A DNA stretch of 64,000 nt from Pseudomonadota bacterium (GTDB lineage: Bacteria > Desulfobacterota > Desulfovibrionia > Desulfovibrionales > Desulfomicrobiaceae): contig JAHIQM010000011.1 in the NCBI GenBank assembly GCA_018902545.1, positions 1-64,000 on the forward strand, written 5' to 3'. The position numbers were made by a program, and so were the translations under genes. Shown here piece by piece: positions 22,158 to 30,614 of the stretch (the stretch's first letter is position 1; every line of letters begins with the position of its first letter). The notes beneath the pieces were generated by a model. That model searched no databases and was not told where the DNA came from. It saw only the letters and a program-made list of their open reading frames with translations.

Positions 22158-22586
22158 ATGCTCGCGGGGCCTGGAGAGTGGGGAGAGGTGCTGGGTTGGC
22201 TGGCCGCCATTTCCGCTTTGATGTTCGTTGGATCGCTGGTGGTTATCCCCCTGGTGGCGGCACGCATTCCCGCCGACTACTTTTGCGCGGACAGGCGGGG
22301 CAAGACCCTATGGCGCAGGCGGCGTCCGGGTCTTCGAATGATAGTGCTGATCCTCAAGAACATATTGGGCCTGGTCCTCTTCCTGGCCGGGGTGCTCATG
22401 CTCTTTCTTCCCGGCCAGGGCCTGCTGACAATTTTCCTTGGCATCATGCTCATGGATTTTCCCGGGAAATATCGGCTGGAGAGATACATCATCTCGCGCG
22501 GGCCACTACTGCGTGGCATCAACTGGATCAGGAAGCGCTCCGGGGTTGCGCCCCTGGAAGTGCAGGAGTGTGAAGGCGGGTTTTAA
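22158..22586 (+). CDS. PGPGW-like small transmembrane protein
   Basis: Multiple TM; FLPGQGLLTIFLGIMLMDFPGKYRLER. Confidence 0.6.
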   Translation: MLAGPGEWGEVLGWLAAISALMFVGSLVVIPLVAARIPADYFCADRRGKTLWRRRRPGLRMIVLILKNILGLVLFLAGVLMLFLPGQGLLTIFLGIMLMDFPGKYRLERYIISRGPLLRGINWIRKRSGVAPLEVQECEGGF

Positions 22587-22787
22587 ATGCCTGTGACCTC
22601 CAATCGCTCGGAAAAACAGGCCGTGTTTGACAGGGCATCGTGACGCTGGGAAGAATATGTTGTCTGATTCAAGGGTATTGCGGATTGCTGTTGGCGAGAA
22701 CGCCCCTGCTCACGATGCTTGATTGAGCTTTAATAGTTTGAAATAATTAGTTTAAATTTCAATTTGAAATTCTCCGAAAAAAAGTCT

Positions 22788-22816
22788 TTGACAGTGGGCA
22801 TTGGTCCCTATAAAGA
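22788..22816 (+). promoter_or_regulatory. Sigma70-like promoter of the tRNA pair
   Basis: TTGACA followed by tataaaga about 15-17 nt downstream, just before tRNA-Val. Confidence 0.55.
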
Positions 22817-22838
22817 CTGTTTCTCGTTGGACGGGACG

Positions 22839-22914
22839 GGGCGGTTAGCTCAGCTGGGAGAGCGTCGGCCTTACAAGCCGAGGGTCATAGGTTCGATCCC
22901 TGTACCGCCCACCA
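22839..22914 (+). tRNA. tRNA-Val (anticodon TAC)
   Basis: Cloverleaf read by eye: GGGCGGT/ACCGCCC acceptor, anticodon loop CTTACAA, TTCGATC T-loop, encoded CCA. Confidence 0.93.
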
Positions 22915-22929
22915 CGAAGACAGAAATGC

Positions 22930-23006
<77 letters not shown>

Positions 23007-23011
23007 ATAGA

Positions 23012-23052
23012 AGATAAGGGATTTCAGATTAAATGCTGAAGTCCCTTTTTTC
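23012..23052 (+). terminator. tRNA-operon terminator; similar copy at 30608-30648
   Basis: agggatttcag-attaaatg-ctgaagtccct then T-run. Confidence 0.75.
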
Positions 23053-23507
23053 TTTGTGGATTCCCGTGTGGGTTTGCAGGGGTACTCTTCGAAGTGAAAA
23101 TACAGGGCCATCCGGTTGCGGGTGACTTTTGTCGTATCATGGGGCTTGCGGACGGATGAAGTTGATGGTGATGATTTGAAGGCGAGACATTTATGGGAGT
23201 CTGTAGGCAACCGTTGTCTCGGTGGGGATTACGTACTTAACAGAACATTGCCGAAAAGACATAAACACGAGTACGTATGGCAAAGTAAGCACTTGCCGTT
23301 ACCGCAAGTTTTCTTGTAGCGATGTGCGAATAATTTCCGGCTCGGAGAATGTGCCGGATGATTGCGAAATTCAAGATTCAAGATATCCCCTTGCTCCGAC
23401 AAGATTCATTCACATTAAAGCCAAAGAATGGTTAACGGAAGACCTGGCCCCGCGCTTGATGACCCCGCGCTTTACCCTTTGTCTTTACACATAAAAGGAG
23501 CCAATTG

Positions 23508-23729
23508 ATGCAAAGATATTCGGATATCGACAGAGATTCTGGAGTACGTGAATTCGAAATACATGACACATCAATTATCATAATTTTTTCTGGCTCCCGA
23601 AAAACATATACGTATAGCTACCAGTCAGCGGGACAACACCACATAGAGCAAATGAAGCGACTTGCCTTGGCCGGAGAAGGATTAAATGCATATATAAACA
23701 AAAACGTGAAACATAAATTCTCCCGTTGA
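23508..23729 (+). CDS. Small protein, KTSC-like (hypothetical)
   Basis: MQRYSDIDRDSGVREFEIHDTSIIIIFSGSRKTYTYSYQSAG...LAGEGLNAYINKNVKHKF; RBS aaaaggag upstream. Confidence 0.55.
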   Translation: MQRYSDIDRDSGVREFEIHDTSIIIIFSGSRKTYTYSYQSAGQHHIEQMKRLALAGEGLNAYINKNVKHKFSR

Positions 23730-23784
23730 TCTGAGTGAGAAACTTTATAATTACTTGCTAGCTATCGAAGATATTGGGGAGCCA

Positions 23785-25173
23785 ATGGAAATTATCAGCA
23801 TCCAGAAAGACGACATCGAAACACTTTTGGCACTGAATGAAGATCACTTCAATGATGTCAAAAGTAAGAGAATTGCTCCGGCAAAACTTCAGGAGACTTT
23901 CGTCGCGTTTGCGAACTCTGATGGTGGCGATTTGTACGTCGGCATTGAGGACAAATCTACCAAGGGCGAACGCATTGCTGGTTTTGCCGAACAGGAGGAG
24001 GCGAACGCGATAATTGCGACCCTTCTAGAAGAAACACTGCCGGCTGTTGAGAATGTTTTTGTAGAGTTTCTGGACACCAATGGAAAAGGGTTGATTCTCC
24101 ATTTTGCTATACCGAAAAGCCCCAAGGTTCACTACACGGCCTCAGGCGATTGCTTTATCCGTGTTAACGCCGCAAAGCGAAAAATAAAGGGTGAGCGGAT
24201 CACTCAGCTCGGGTACTCGAAGGGTGCGGAGCTATATGAACGGAAACCTGTTAATGACGTCGATGTAGATGAAATTGCAGGGAATGATTTGCTTGCTAAC
24301 TATATGCGTCGAGTGGGCACTCATTTAGAGCCTGTTGTATTTTTGAGGAAGCAAAGGCTGTTAACTTTACAGAATGAACGAAGAATCCCAAACGTCGGTT
24401 GTGTTCTTCTGTTTGATGGAGAACCACAGGCCACTTTGGATACACGATGCGCTGTCAAAGTGTATAGGCTTCGCACTACAGAAAAGGAATATAAAAGAGA
24501 GCAACTAGAAGAAATGCCAATCACAATTAACGGAGGTGTTGAAGAAGTAATTCACAAAACCATCGACCAAGTTGCGAAATACATTGATGGCGCTGCGTTT
24601 CAAGACGGGGGACGCCTCGTTAAGCTCAGCTACCCATCCGAAGCCCTAAAGGAAATCTTGGTCAATGCGGTTATTCATCGTGATTACAGCTTAAACGACG
24701 ATATTCATGTTCGCGTGTTCGACAACCGCGTAGAGGTGCAAAGTCCAGGCAAATTGCCAGGCTACATGAATTTAGACAACCTCTACCAAGAGCGATTCTC
24801 GCGAAACCCCAATCTTGTGCGGATGCTTCACAATCTTCCGGATCCTGTAAATCATGACATAGGCGAAGGCTTGGATACTGCGAAAAACGAGCTCAAGAAG
24901 GCGGGCTTGATTGAGCCTATTTTCGAAGAGAAAGAAAACGCCTTCGTAGTAACCATTAAACACCAAAGAATTGCTTCTGTTGAAGAAGTGGTATTGGGTT
25001 ATCTGCAAGACAATCCGGGAGCGGAAATAACCAACAAACTTGTCCGCCAGCTTAGCGGTGAAGACGACATGCAAAAGGTGAAGTCCGCTCTTCAGAGGCT
25101 GCGAGCAAGTGGTCAGATTAAGCCGGTCGATGAGAACGCCCGCGCATTCAACTTCCGCTACGTCAAAGCATAG
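23785..25173 (+). CDS. ATP-binding protein with AlbA_2/Schlafen-like N-terminus and HATPase_c_4-like region
   Basis: VAFANSDGGDLYVGIEDK, ALKEILVNAVIHRDYSLNDDIHVRVFDNRVEVQSPGKLPG. Confidence 0.8.
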   Translation: MEIISIQKDDIETLLALNEDHFNDVKSKRIAPAKLQETFVAFANSDGGDLYVGIEDKSTKGERIAGFAEQEEANAIIATLLEETLPAVENVFVEFLDTNGKGLILHFAIPKSPKVHYTASGDCFIRVNAAKRKIKGERITQLGYSKGAELYERKPVNDVDVDEIAGNDLLANYMRRVGTHLEPVVFLRKQRLLTLQNERRIPNVGCVLLFDGEPQATLDTRCAVKVYRLRTTEKEYKREQLEEMPITINGGVEEVIHKTIDQVAKYIDGAAFQDGGRLVKLSYPSEALKEILVNAVIHRDYSLNDDIHVRVFDNRVEVQSPGKLPGYMNLDNLYQERFSRNPNLVRMLHNLPDPVNHDIGEGLDTAKNELKKAGLIEPIFEEKENAFVVTIKHQRIASVEEVVLGYLQDNPGAEITNKLVRQLSGEDDMQKVKSALQRLRASGQIKPVDENARAFNFRYVKA

Positions 25174-25174
25174 A

Positions 25175-25260
25175 GCTTACAATCGCATGAACGCGGACAA
25201 CCAAACGCTACGCTCCTTCGTCGCTACGCTTTCAGCCGCCAGTTGTGGGCGGCGTTAGAC
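25175..25260 (+). repeat. Candidate integron attC (59-be-like) recombination site
   Basis: Begins 1 nt after the upstream stop codon; ends GGCGTTAGAC (GTTRRRY core); degenerate GCTTACAA at the 5' end; GACAAC...GTTGTG inner arms. Confidence 0.5.
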
Positions 25261-25278
25261 TTTTAATTCTGAGACGCC

Positions 25279-25402
25279 ATGAAAAGGTATTGTAAGTAGC
25301 CCAAAGTTTGAGAGTCTTCCTCAGGGATTAAAGTTCGGCGGCATTGATACTGGTGACCTTAGAAAATATCTTCTTTATTGGGATGAACTTCTAACAAACG
25401 AC
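25279..25402 (+). pseudogene. Truncated ORF with an apparent +1 frameshift
   Basis: Removing one A from ATGAAAAGG gives MKGIVSSPKFESLPQGLKFGGIDTGDLRKYLLYWDELLTND. Confidence 0.5.
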
Positions 25403-25549
25403 AAGGCGGTCCGGCAACGGCTGCCCTTGAGTTGTTTCTTGGGGTGGGGATCGGATTGGGTTTGGTGGTGGTTGCATGCGTGGACGTGGTTGGCGCCAGA
25501 CGCCATGAACGCATCGAAGCGATGTGGGACCCGTGTGGCGGTGCCTATT

Positions 25550-25626
25550 AAATCCCAATTGTTATAGCTTAAAATCCCAATTTGTTCGATGATAAATCCC
25601 AATTTGCAATTGACAAAATCCCAATT
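25550..25626 (+). promoter_or_regulatory. Four exact AAATCCCAATT iterons at 22-bp period
   Basis: Starts at 25550, 25572, 25594, 25616; ends 18 nt before the ATG at 25645. Confidence 0.85.
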
Positions 25627-25644
25627 TTAGATATCAATTCAAGC

Positions 25645-26880
25645 ATGAATACAGAAACTTATCATCGATTTCTGACTGAGCGAATTGATGACGCGATGCA
25701 GGATACGCCGGCAGTTCTTATCAGCGGTCCGAGGCAGGCTGGCAAAACAACGCTGGCACGTCGGATCGCAGGACAGGAGATGCGTTACCTGACTCTTGAC
25801 GACGAGACCGTACTGCTGGCCGCCAAGGAAGATCCCGTGGCGCTTGTCCGTGACGCGGACAGGGTTGTCATCGACGAGATCCAGCGTGCACCAGGCCTGC
25901 TTATCGCCATCAAGAAGAGCCTAGACGAGGACCGGCGGCCCGGACGATTTCTCCTGACAGGATCGGCCAATCTGATGACTCTTCCGACTGTCGCGGACTC
26001 TTTGGCCGGGCGCATGGAAACCGTGACGCTCCTGCCCTTGTCACAGGCCGAAATATGCGGGTCGACGGTAAACTGGCTGGACAGCGTTTTTGCAGGCACC
26101 GTTCCCGTAGTGGATTCGTGCATGGTGGGGTCGGACTTGGAGGAGATCGTTCTGCGCGGCGGGTATCCCGAGTCAGTGCTGCGCTCGACGCATCGGCGAC
26201 GGGCGGCATGGGCGAGGCAGTATCTGAACGCCCTGCTCCAGCGCGACGTGAGGGATATCGCCTCCGTCGGCAATCTTGATCTTTTTCCGCGTCTTGTGCG
26301 CGTGCTGGCGGAAATGTCCGGGCAGATGTGCAACTATTCGCAATTGGGAGGACAGCTTGGTCTCGATCATAAGACCACGGCCCGCTATGTGGGCATCCTT
26401 GAACAGATGTTTCTGCTGACCCGCGTCGAAGCCTGGAGTCGCAGCCGAATCGGCGGGCTGGTCAAGACGCCTAAATTGCACTTTCTGGATTCCGGCCTGC
26501 TCTCGACCCTGCTTGGGCTGACACCCTCGGCGGGCCTGCCTGGGCGAAACCGTTTTGGACACGTTCTTGAGACCTTTGTCCATGCGGAATTGCTTAAACA
26601 TGCCGCCACGACCGATAACGAATATCGGATGTTCCATTACCGGGACCGTGCCAAGTATGAAGTGGATTTGGTCATTGAGAATGCCCAGGGGCAACTTGTC
26701 GGGGTGGAGGTGAAAGCTGCGGCTTCGGTCAACGAGCGCGACCTACGGGGGATACGACGCTTTGCGGAAGCGGCGGGCGACAAAATGCGCCTTGGAGTGA
26801 TTCTTTACGACGGTGCGGAAACATTCTCACTGGGGCCAGACCTCCTGGCCGCGCCGCTGTCTACTCTATGGGGGCGGTGA
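25645..26880 (+). CDS. AAA_14/DUF4143 family ATPase
   Basis: Walker A ISGPRQAGKTTLARR, Walker B-like VVIDEIQRAP, C-terminal YEVDLVIENAQGQLVGVEVKAA nuclease-like fold. Confidence 0.9.
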   Translation: MNTETYHRFLTERIDDAMQDTPAVLISGPRQAGKTTLARRIAGQEMRYLTLDDETVLLAAKEDPVALVRDADRVVIDEIQRAPGLLIAIKKSLDEDRRPGRFLLTGSANLMTLPTVADSLAGRMETVTLLPLSQAEICGSTVNWLDSVFAGTVPVVDSCMVGSDLEEIVLRGGYPESVLRSTHRRRAAWARQYLNALLQRDVRDIASVGNLDLFPRLVRVLAEMSGQMCNYSQLGGQLGLDHKTTARYVGILEQMFLLTRVEAWSRSRIGGLVKTPKLHFLDSGLLSTLLGLTPSAGLPGRNRFGHVLETFVHAELLKHAATTDNEYRMFHYRDRAKYEVDLVIENAQGQLVGVEVKAAASVNERDLRGIRRFAEAAGDKMRLGVILYDGAETFSLGPDLLAAPLSTLWGR

Positions 26881-26921
26881 TTCGGCTGAAGCGCACCTAT
26901 AGCGCCGTCAGCCCCCATCCT

Positions 26922-26967
26922 CCTGTCACGCCGAAGGCCGTGGGTTCGAGCCCCATCGGCCCCGTCA
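26922..26967 (+). repeat. attR-like direct repeat (partial tRNA-Asp duplicate)
   Basis: cctgtcacgccgaaggccgtgggttcgagccccatcggccccgtca. Confidence 0.75.
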
Positions 26968-26975
26968 AAGAAATC

Positions 26976-27008
26976 AAGGGTTTACGTGAAAGCGTAAACC
27001 CTTTTTCT
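26976..27008 (+). terminator. Rho-independent terminator
   Basis: aagggtttacg-tgaaag-cgtaaaccctttttctttt. Confidence 0.75.
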
Positions 27009-27032
27009 TTTGACGGGTGGGGGGCGGTGATT

Positions 27033-27146
27033 ATGGACTGAAATGGACAAAATGGACGGTATGGACTTTATGGACCCCGCCTGGGAACAGGCCAGGGCAT
27101 GTGATGGTTTCTTGTCCATCTGGGCCATGCCGTCCATTTCGTCCAT
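27033..27146. repeat. 9-bp-period ATGGAC array (5 copies) followed by inverted GTCCAT array
   Basis: ATGGAC at 27033, 27043, 27052, 27061, 27070; GTCCAT at 27114, 27132, 27141 with GGCCAT at 27123. Confidence 0.85.
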
Positions 27147-27158
27147 TTTCCCCAAGTG

Positions 27159-27764
27159 TCATTTCCCCCGGCGTGCCGAGCGTACGCGGTAGAGGCGCTC
27201 TGTAAACCCGCCTTCGTCCGTGAAAGCCCGGGCCAGGGCGGATAGCTGGCGGTCCAGCAGGATGCAGGTGACTCCGATGAGGGTCAGGGCCGCGTTGGCG
27301 GAAATCTCCTGGTAGCCGGGGGCTGCCTGTATGTCTCTTCCATTCCGTAGCGCTTGGTTCCTGACATCGCGCACCCAGGCGGCCACTTCGTCAGCGGTTT
27401 CGCAGCGTCTGGCAACCAGGGAGGCGCGGCGCGGGTCGCTTGCAGGCCACTCGGGCAGGCTGCGCTGGCGCAGGAAATCCTCGTAGTCGAGGAGCAGTTC
27501 TTCCAGACTGGCCCTGGCCACACTGGTAAGCTTCAGTTCAGTTTTTTTTGAAGTGCCGCTGGCCTCGCTGCCTTCGGCGATGTTCTGCACCCCGCTGCGC
27601 GCTGCCTGAACCATCTGGTCCCGGGTACGGCTGCCCGAGGCGACATAACGCTCGCAAAACCGCACCGTCACATCGTAACACAGCCGCGCCAGCTGAAATG
27701 TCTTCAGCCTCCGGTATCCGCCATGTTTGGCAATGATCGACTCCAACGCACACCCCGCATGCAA
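27159..27764 (-). CDS. Four helix bundle suffix-domain protein (S23/IVP-related)
   Basis: RTRDQMVQAARSGVQNIAEGSEASGTSKKTELKLTSVARASLEELLLDYEDFLRQR; start uncertain (TTG 27764 or downstream). Confidence 0.8.
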   Translation of the reverse strand: MHAGCALESIIAKHGGYRRLKTFQLARLCYDVTVRFCERYVASGSRTRDQMVQAARSGVQNIAEGSEASGTSKKTELKLTSVARASLEELLLDYEDFLRQRSLPEWPASDPRRASLVARRCETADEVAAWVRDVRNQALRNGRDIQAAPGYQEISANAALTLIGVTCILLDRQLSALARAFTDEGGFTERLYRVRSARRGK

Positions 27765-27790
27765 TGATGAATGTCACCCGGCCACCCGTC

Positions 27791-27832
27791 GTCCATGCGG
27801 TCCATAACGTCCACCCAGTCCATAAAGTCCAT
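27791..27832. repeat. 9-bp-period GTCCAT array (5 copies)
   Basis: GTCCAT at 27791, 27800, 27818, 27827; GTCCAC at 27809. Confidence 0.85.
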
Positions 27833-27858
27833 TCCTATCGGACCCTATTTTTACAATT

Positions 27859-27939
27859 TTTTGCGTGGTGCAAAGAAGCATAGGCGCGCACTTAAAACGC
27901 CGCGCTACCCCCGAACAAACGTTCTGCCAGGGGCGTCAC
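27859..27939 (-). pseudogene. 3'-terminal remnant of a phosphotransferase gene like 32523-33458
   Basis: Reverse strand reads TPLAERLFGGSAAF-stop versus MTTLADRFFGGNAAF-stop; flanking DNA also similar to 32487-32570. Confidence 0.7.
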
Positions 27940-28078
27940 GCCCCGAAAAGGGGCAGTCTTCTTTTGACTTTTCTGCCACCAAGATGTGGCGACGCCAGTT
28001 TCTCAGTCCGGGTTCAACTGAACGCTCCTGATATCCCCATTATATTCCAGTACCTGTTCCCGTATGCCATTGTCAGGC

Positions 28079-28600
28079 CTATTTCGCGGCCTGTGCTATG
28101 ATGGCGCGGCAAAATGCAGGCAGATCATCAGGCTTTCGCGCGGTTATCTGGTTCCGGTCCACGACAACTTCCTTATCGACCCACGTAGCGCCAGCGTTTA
28201 CCAGGTCATCCTTGATGCCGGGGGTGGACGTGCAGGTGAAGCCTTTAACGATCCCCGCGGAGATCGGAATCCATCCGCCGTGGCAGATGTGGGCGACTAT
28301 TTTCCCAGCTTCGTGCATTTCGCGGGTGAGTTCCAGGACCTTGGGGTCACGTCTGAGCTTGTCGGGGGCGAACCCGCCGGGAACGACCAGCAGGTCGAAG
28401 TCCCTCGCCTGCTGGTCCGCAATGGCGGCAGTGGATTTGAAGGGATACCCGTTTTTGCCTGTGTAGACGACTCCCGCCTGAGGCCCGGCGACGACCACTT
28501 CGGCGCCTTCTTCGATCAGGCGGTAGTATGGGTAGAGAAGCTCCATGTCTTCAAAGATGTGATCCACAAACATCAGGACTTTCTGGTCTTTTAATTTCAT
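28079..28600 (-). CDS. DJ-1/PfpI family protein
   Basis: DLLVVPGGFAPDKLR..., nucleophile elbow AHICHGGWI. Confidence 0.9.
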   Translation of the reverse strand: MKLKDQKVLMFVDHIFEDMELLYPYYRLIEEGAEVVVAGPQAGVVYTGKNGYPFKSTAAIADQQARDFDLLVVPGGFAPDKLRRDPKVLELTREMHEAGKIVAHICHGGWIPISAGIVKGFTCTSTPGIKDDLVNAGATWVDKEVVVDRNQITARKPDDLPAFCRAIIAQAAK

Positions 28601-28977
28601 TTTGAACTCCGGTGTGTTAACGGATGATGGGCTTAGAGGGAACAGTTCACCTGTAACGAGATGCCTACCATCCCCTTAAGGCCTGTCAAATCTTTTCCCG
28701 AAAGAAAAGGGGGCGAAAAATGGGTCGAGGTTGCTTTTGACTATTCTGCCATCAAAACCGCACGAAGCATCCGTAGCTGCATCCAAGAACCTGGGTCTGT
28801 CCCGGATAACTCCACTAAATTTTCCAGCACAGTCCGAGGAATGTTGGTGAACTCCGCAATCACAGGATATATTGCCCTTGCAATTTTTCCGTTTTCTTAT
28901 ATATTTTTGTAAATTATCTTATAAAACAACAAGTTCTATATTTTTACGAACAGAATCAATACACAAGGACGGAATGC

Positions 28978-30513
28978 ATGGAAAAAGAAATTGAACATAA
29001 ATTACAGACGCGACATCTTTCCATAGACGACTTCGAAGCTTTGCGAGACCTCCATAAGCGGGTCTACAAAAGCCTCGATACCCCGTGGACGCAAAAGCAG
29101 ATCGCCCTGCTGACCACCATCTTTCCCGAAGGGCAGGTTTGCATCGAGGACAATGGGAAAATCGTGGGCATCGCCCTGTCCGTCATCATCGACTTCAGCC
29201 TGTTCGGCGACCAGCACACCTATGACCAGATCGTTGGCAAAGGCACCTTCAAATCCCACGACCCGGAGGGGGACTACCTCTACGGCATCGAGGTTTTCGT
29301 GGACCCGGAATACCGGGGCATGCGACTGGGACGGCGTCTGTATGACGCCCGCAAGGAGATCGGCGAGAATCTCAATCTCAAGGGCATCCTGCTGGGCGGG
29401 CGCATTCCCGGCTATCATACGGTCTCAAAGGAGATGACGCCCCAGGAGTACATCCTCAAGGTCAAGAACCGCGAACTGTACGACCCGGTGCTCACCTTCC
29501 AGATGTCCAACGATTTCCACGTCCGCAATCTCCTCGACGACTACTGGCCGGGCGACCACGAATCCCGGGGCAATGCGGTGCTCCTGGAATGGATCAACAT
29601 CTATTATCAGAAAAAGACGCGACTGGTGGGGCGCACCAAGTCCATCGTCCGTCTCGGCGTGGTCCAGTGGGAAATGCGTCGCTTCGAGTCCTTTGACGAC
29701 TTTATGCAGCAGGTGGAGTTCTTCGTGAACACGGTCAGCGCCTACAAGGCGGACATCATCCTCTTTCCCGAGCTGCTCAACGCGCCGCTCATCCGCATGT
29801 ATGATGACATGCGTCCCATCGATGCAATGCGCCAGCTTTCGGAATACACTGAGCCCATGCGCCAGGCCATGACCGAGATGGCCCTGAGCTGCAACATCAA
29901 CATCGTCACCGGCAGCGTGCCCCAGGTCCAGGAGGATGGCACCCTGCAAAATGTCAGCTTCCTGTGCAGGCGCGACGGCACCTGGGACAGCCAGGCCAAG
30001 CTGCACATCACCCCGGACGAGGACGCGCACTGGGGCTTCACAGGCGGACACAAACTCAAGGTCTTTGAAACCGACGTGGGCAAGATTGGCATCCTCATCT
30101 GCTACGACGTGGAATTTCCTGAACTGGCCAGGCTGCAGACCATGAAGGGAATGAAAATGCTGCTGGTCCCGTTCTGGACCGACACGAAGAACGGGTATCT
30201 GCGCGTTCGCCGCTGCGCCCAGGCCCGGGCCATCGAGAACGAATGCTTCGTGGCCATCTCCGGCAGCGTGGGCAACATCCCCAAGGTGGAAACCATGGGC
30301 ATTCAGTACTCACAATCCGCCATCTTCACCCCGTCGGACTTCCCCTTCCCCCATGACGCCATTGCCTCGGAGGTGACCCCGGGCATCGAGACCACGCTGA
30401 TCACCGATCTCGATCTCGATCTGCTCAAGGAACTGCGCACCCTGGGCAGCGTGCGCAACGTCAAAAGCCGCAGGACTGACCTCTACGAGCTGCGCTGGAA
30501 AGGCGGAGAGTAG
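28978..30513 (+). CDS. GNAT acetyltransferase-carbon-nitrogen hydrolase (nitrilase) fusion
   Basis: GNAT core VDPEYRGMRLGRRLYDARKE; nitrilase FPELLNAP, GILICYDVEFPELARL. Confidence 0.88.
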   Translation: MEKEIEHKLQTRHLSIDDFEALRDLHKRVYKSLDTPWTQKQIALLTTIFPEGQVCIEDNGKIVGIALSVIIDFSLFGDQHTYDQIVGKGTFKSHDPEGDYLYGIEVFVDPEYRGMRLGRRLYDARKEIGENLNLKGILLGGRIPGYHTVSKEMTPQEYILKVKNRELYDPVLTFQMSNDFHVRNLLDDYWPGDHESRGNAVLLEWINIYYQKKTRLVGRTKSIVRLGVVQWEMRRFESFDDFMQQVEFFVNTVSAYKADIILFPELLNAPLIRMYDDMRPIDAMRQLSEYTEPMRQAMTEMALSCNINIVTGSVPQVQEDGTLQNVSFLCRRDGTWDSQAKLHITPDEDAHWGFTGGHKLKVFETDVGKIGILICYDVEFPELARLQTMKGMKMLLVPFWTDTKNGYLRVRRCAQARAIENECFVAISGSVGNIPKVETMGIQYSQSAIFTPSDFPFPHDAIASEVTPGIETTLITDLDLDLLKELRTLGSVRNVKSRRTDLYELRWKGGE

Positions 30514-30536
30514 TCTGTTTTTTGCAGGGAGAATCG

Positions 30537-30614
30537 ATGCCGAACAAACCGAAAGTTGCTGTCGTTACGAGTGGCGCACAGGGCATTGGCAAGGCGATCT
30601 CCAAAAAAAGATAA
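30537..30614 (+). pseudogene. Truncated short-chain dehydrogenase/reductase N-terminus
   Basis: MPNKPKVAVVTSGAQGIGKAISKKR-stop contains the SDR nucleotide-binding pattern, then ends. Confidence 0.7.

Noticed and set aside
23040-23505. Hidden integrase between tRNA-Asp and the first island gene
   Set aside because: Both strands read; no recombinase motif recognised, only short incoherent ORFs.
25582-25644. Upstream TTG start extending the DUF4143 ATPase through the iterons
   Set aside because: The ATG at 25645 gives a typical N-terminus; the extension simply translates the iteron DNA.
27033-27146. CRISPR array
   Set aside because: Repeat unit is only a 6-mer with 3-nt spacers and inverted arms; no 25-40 bp repeats or unique spacers, and no cas genes.
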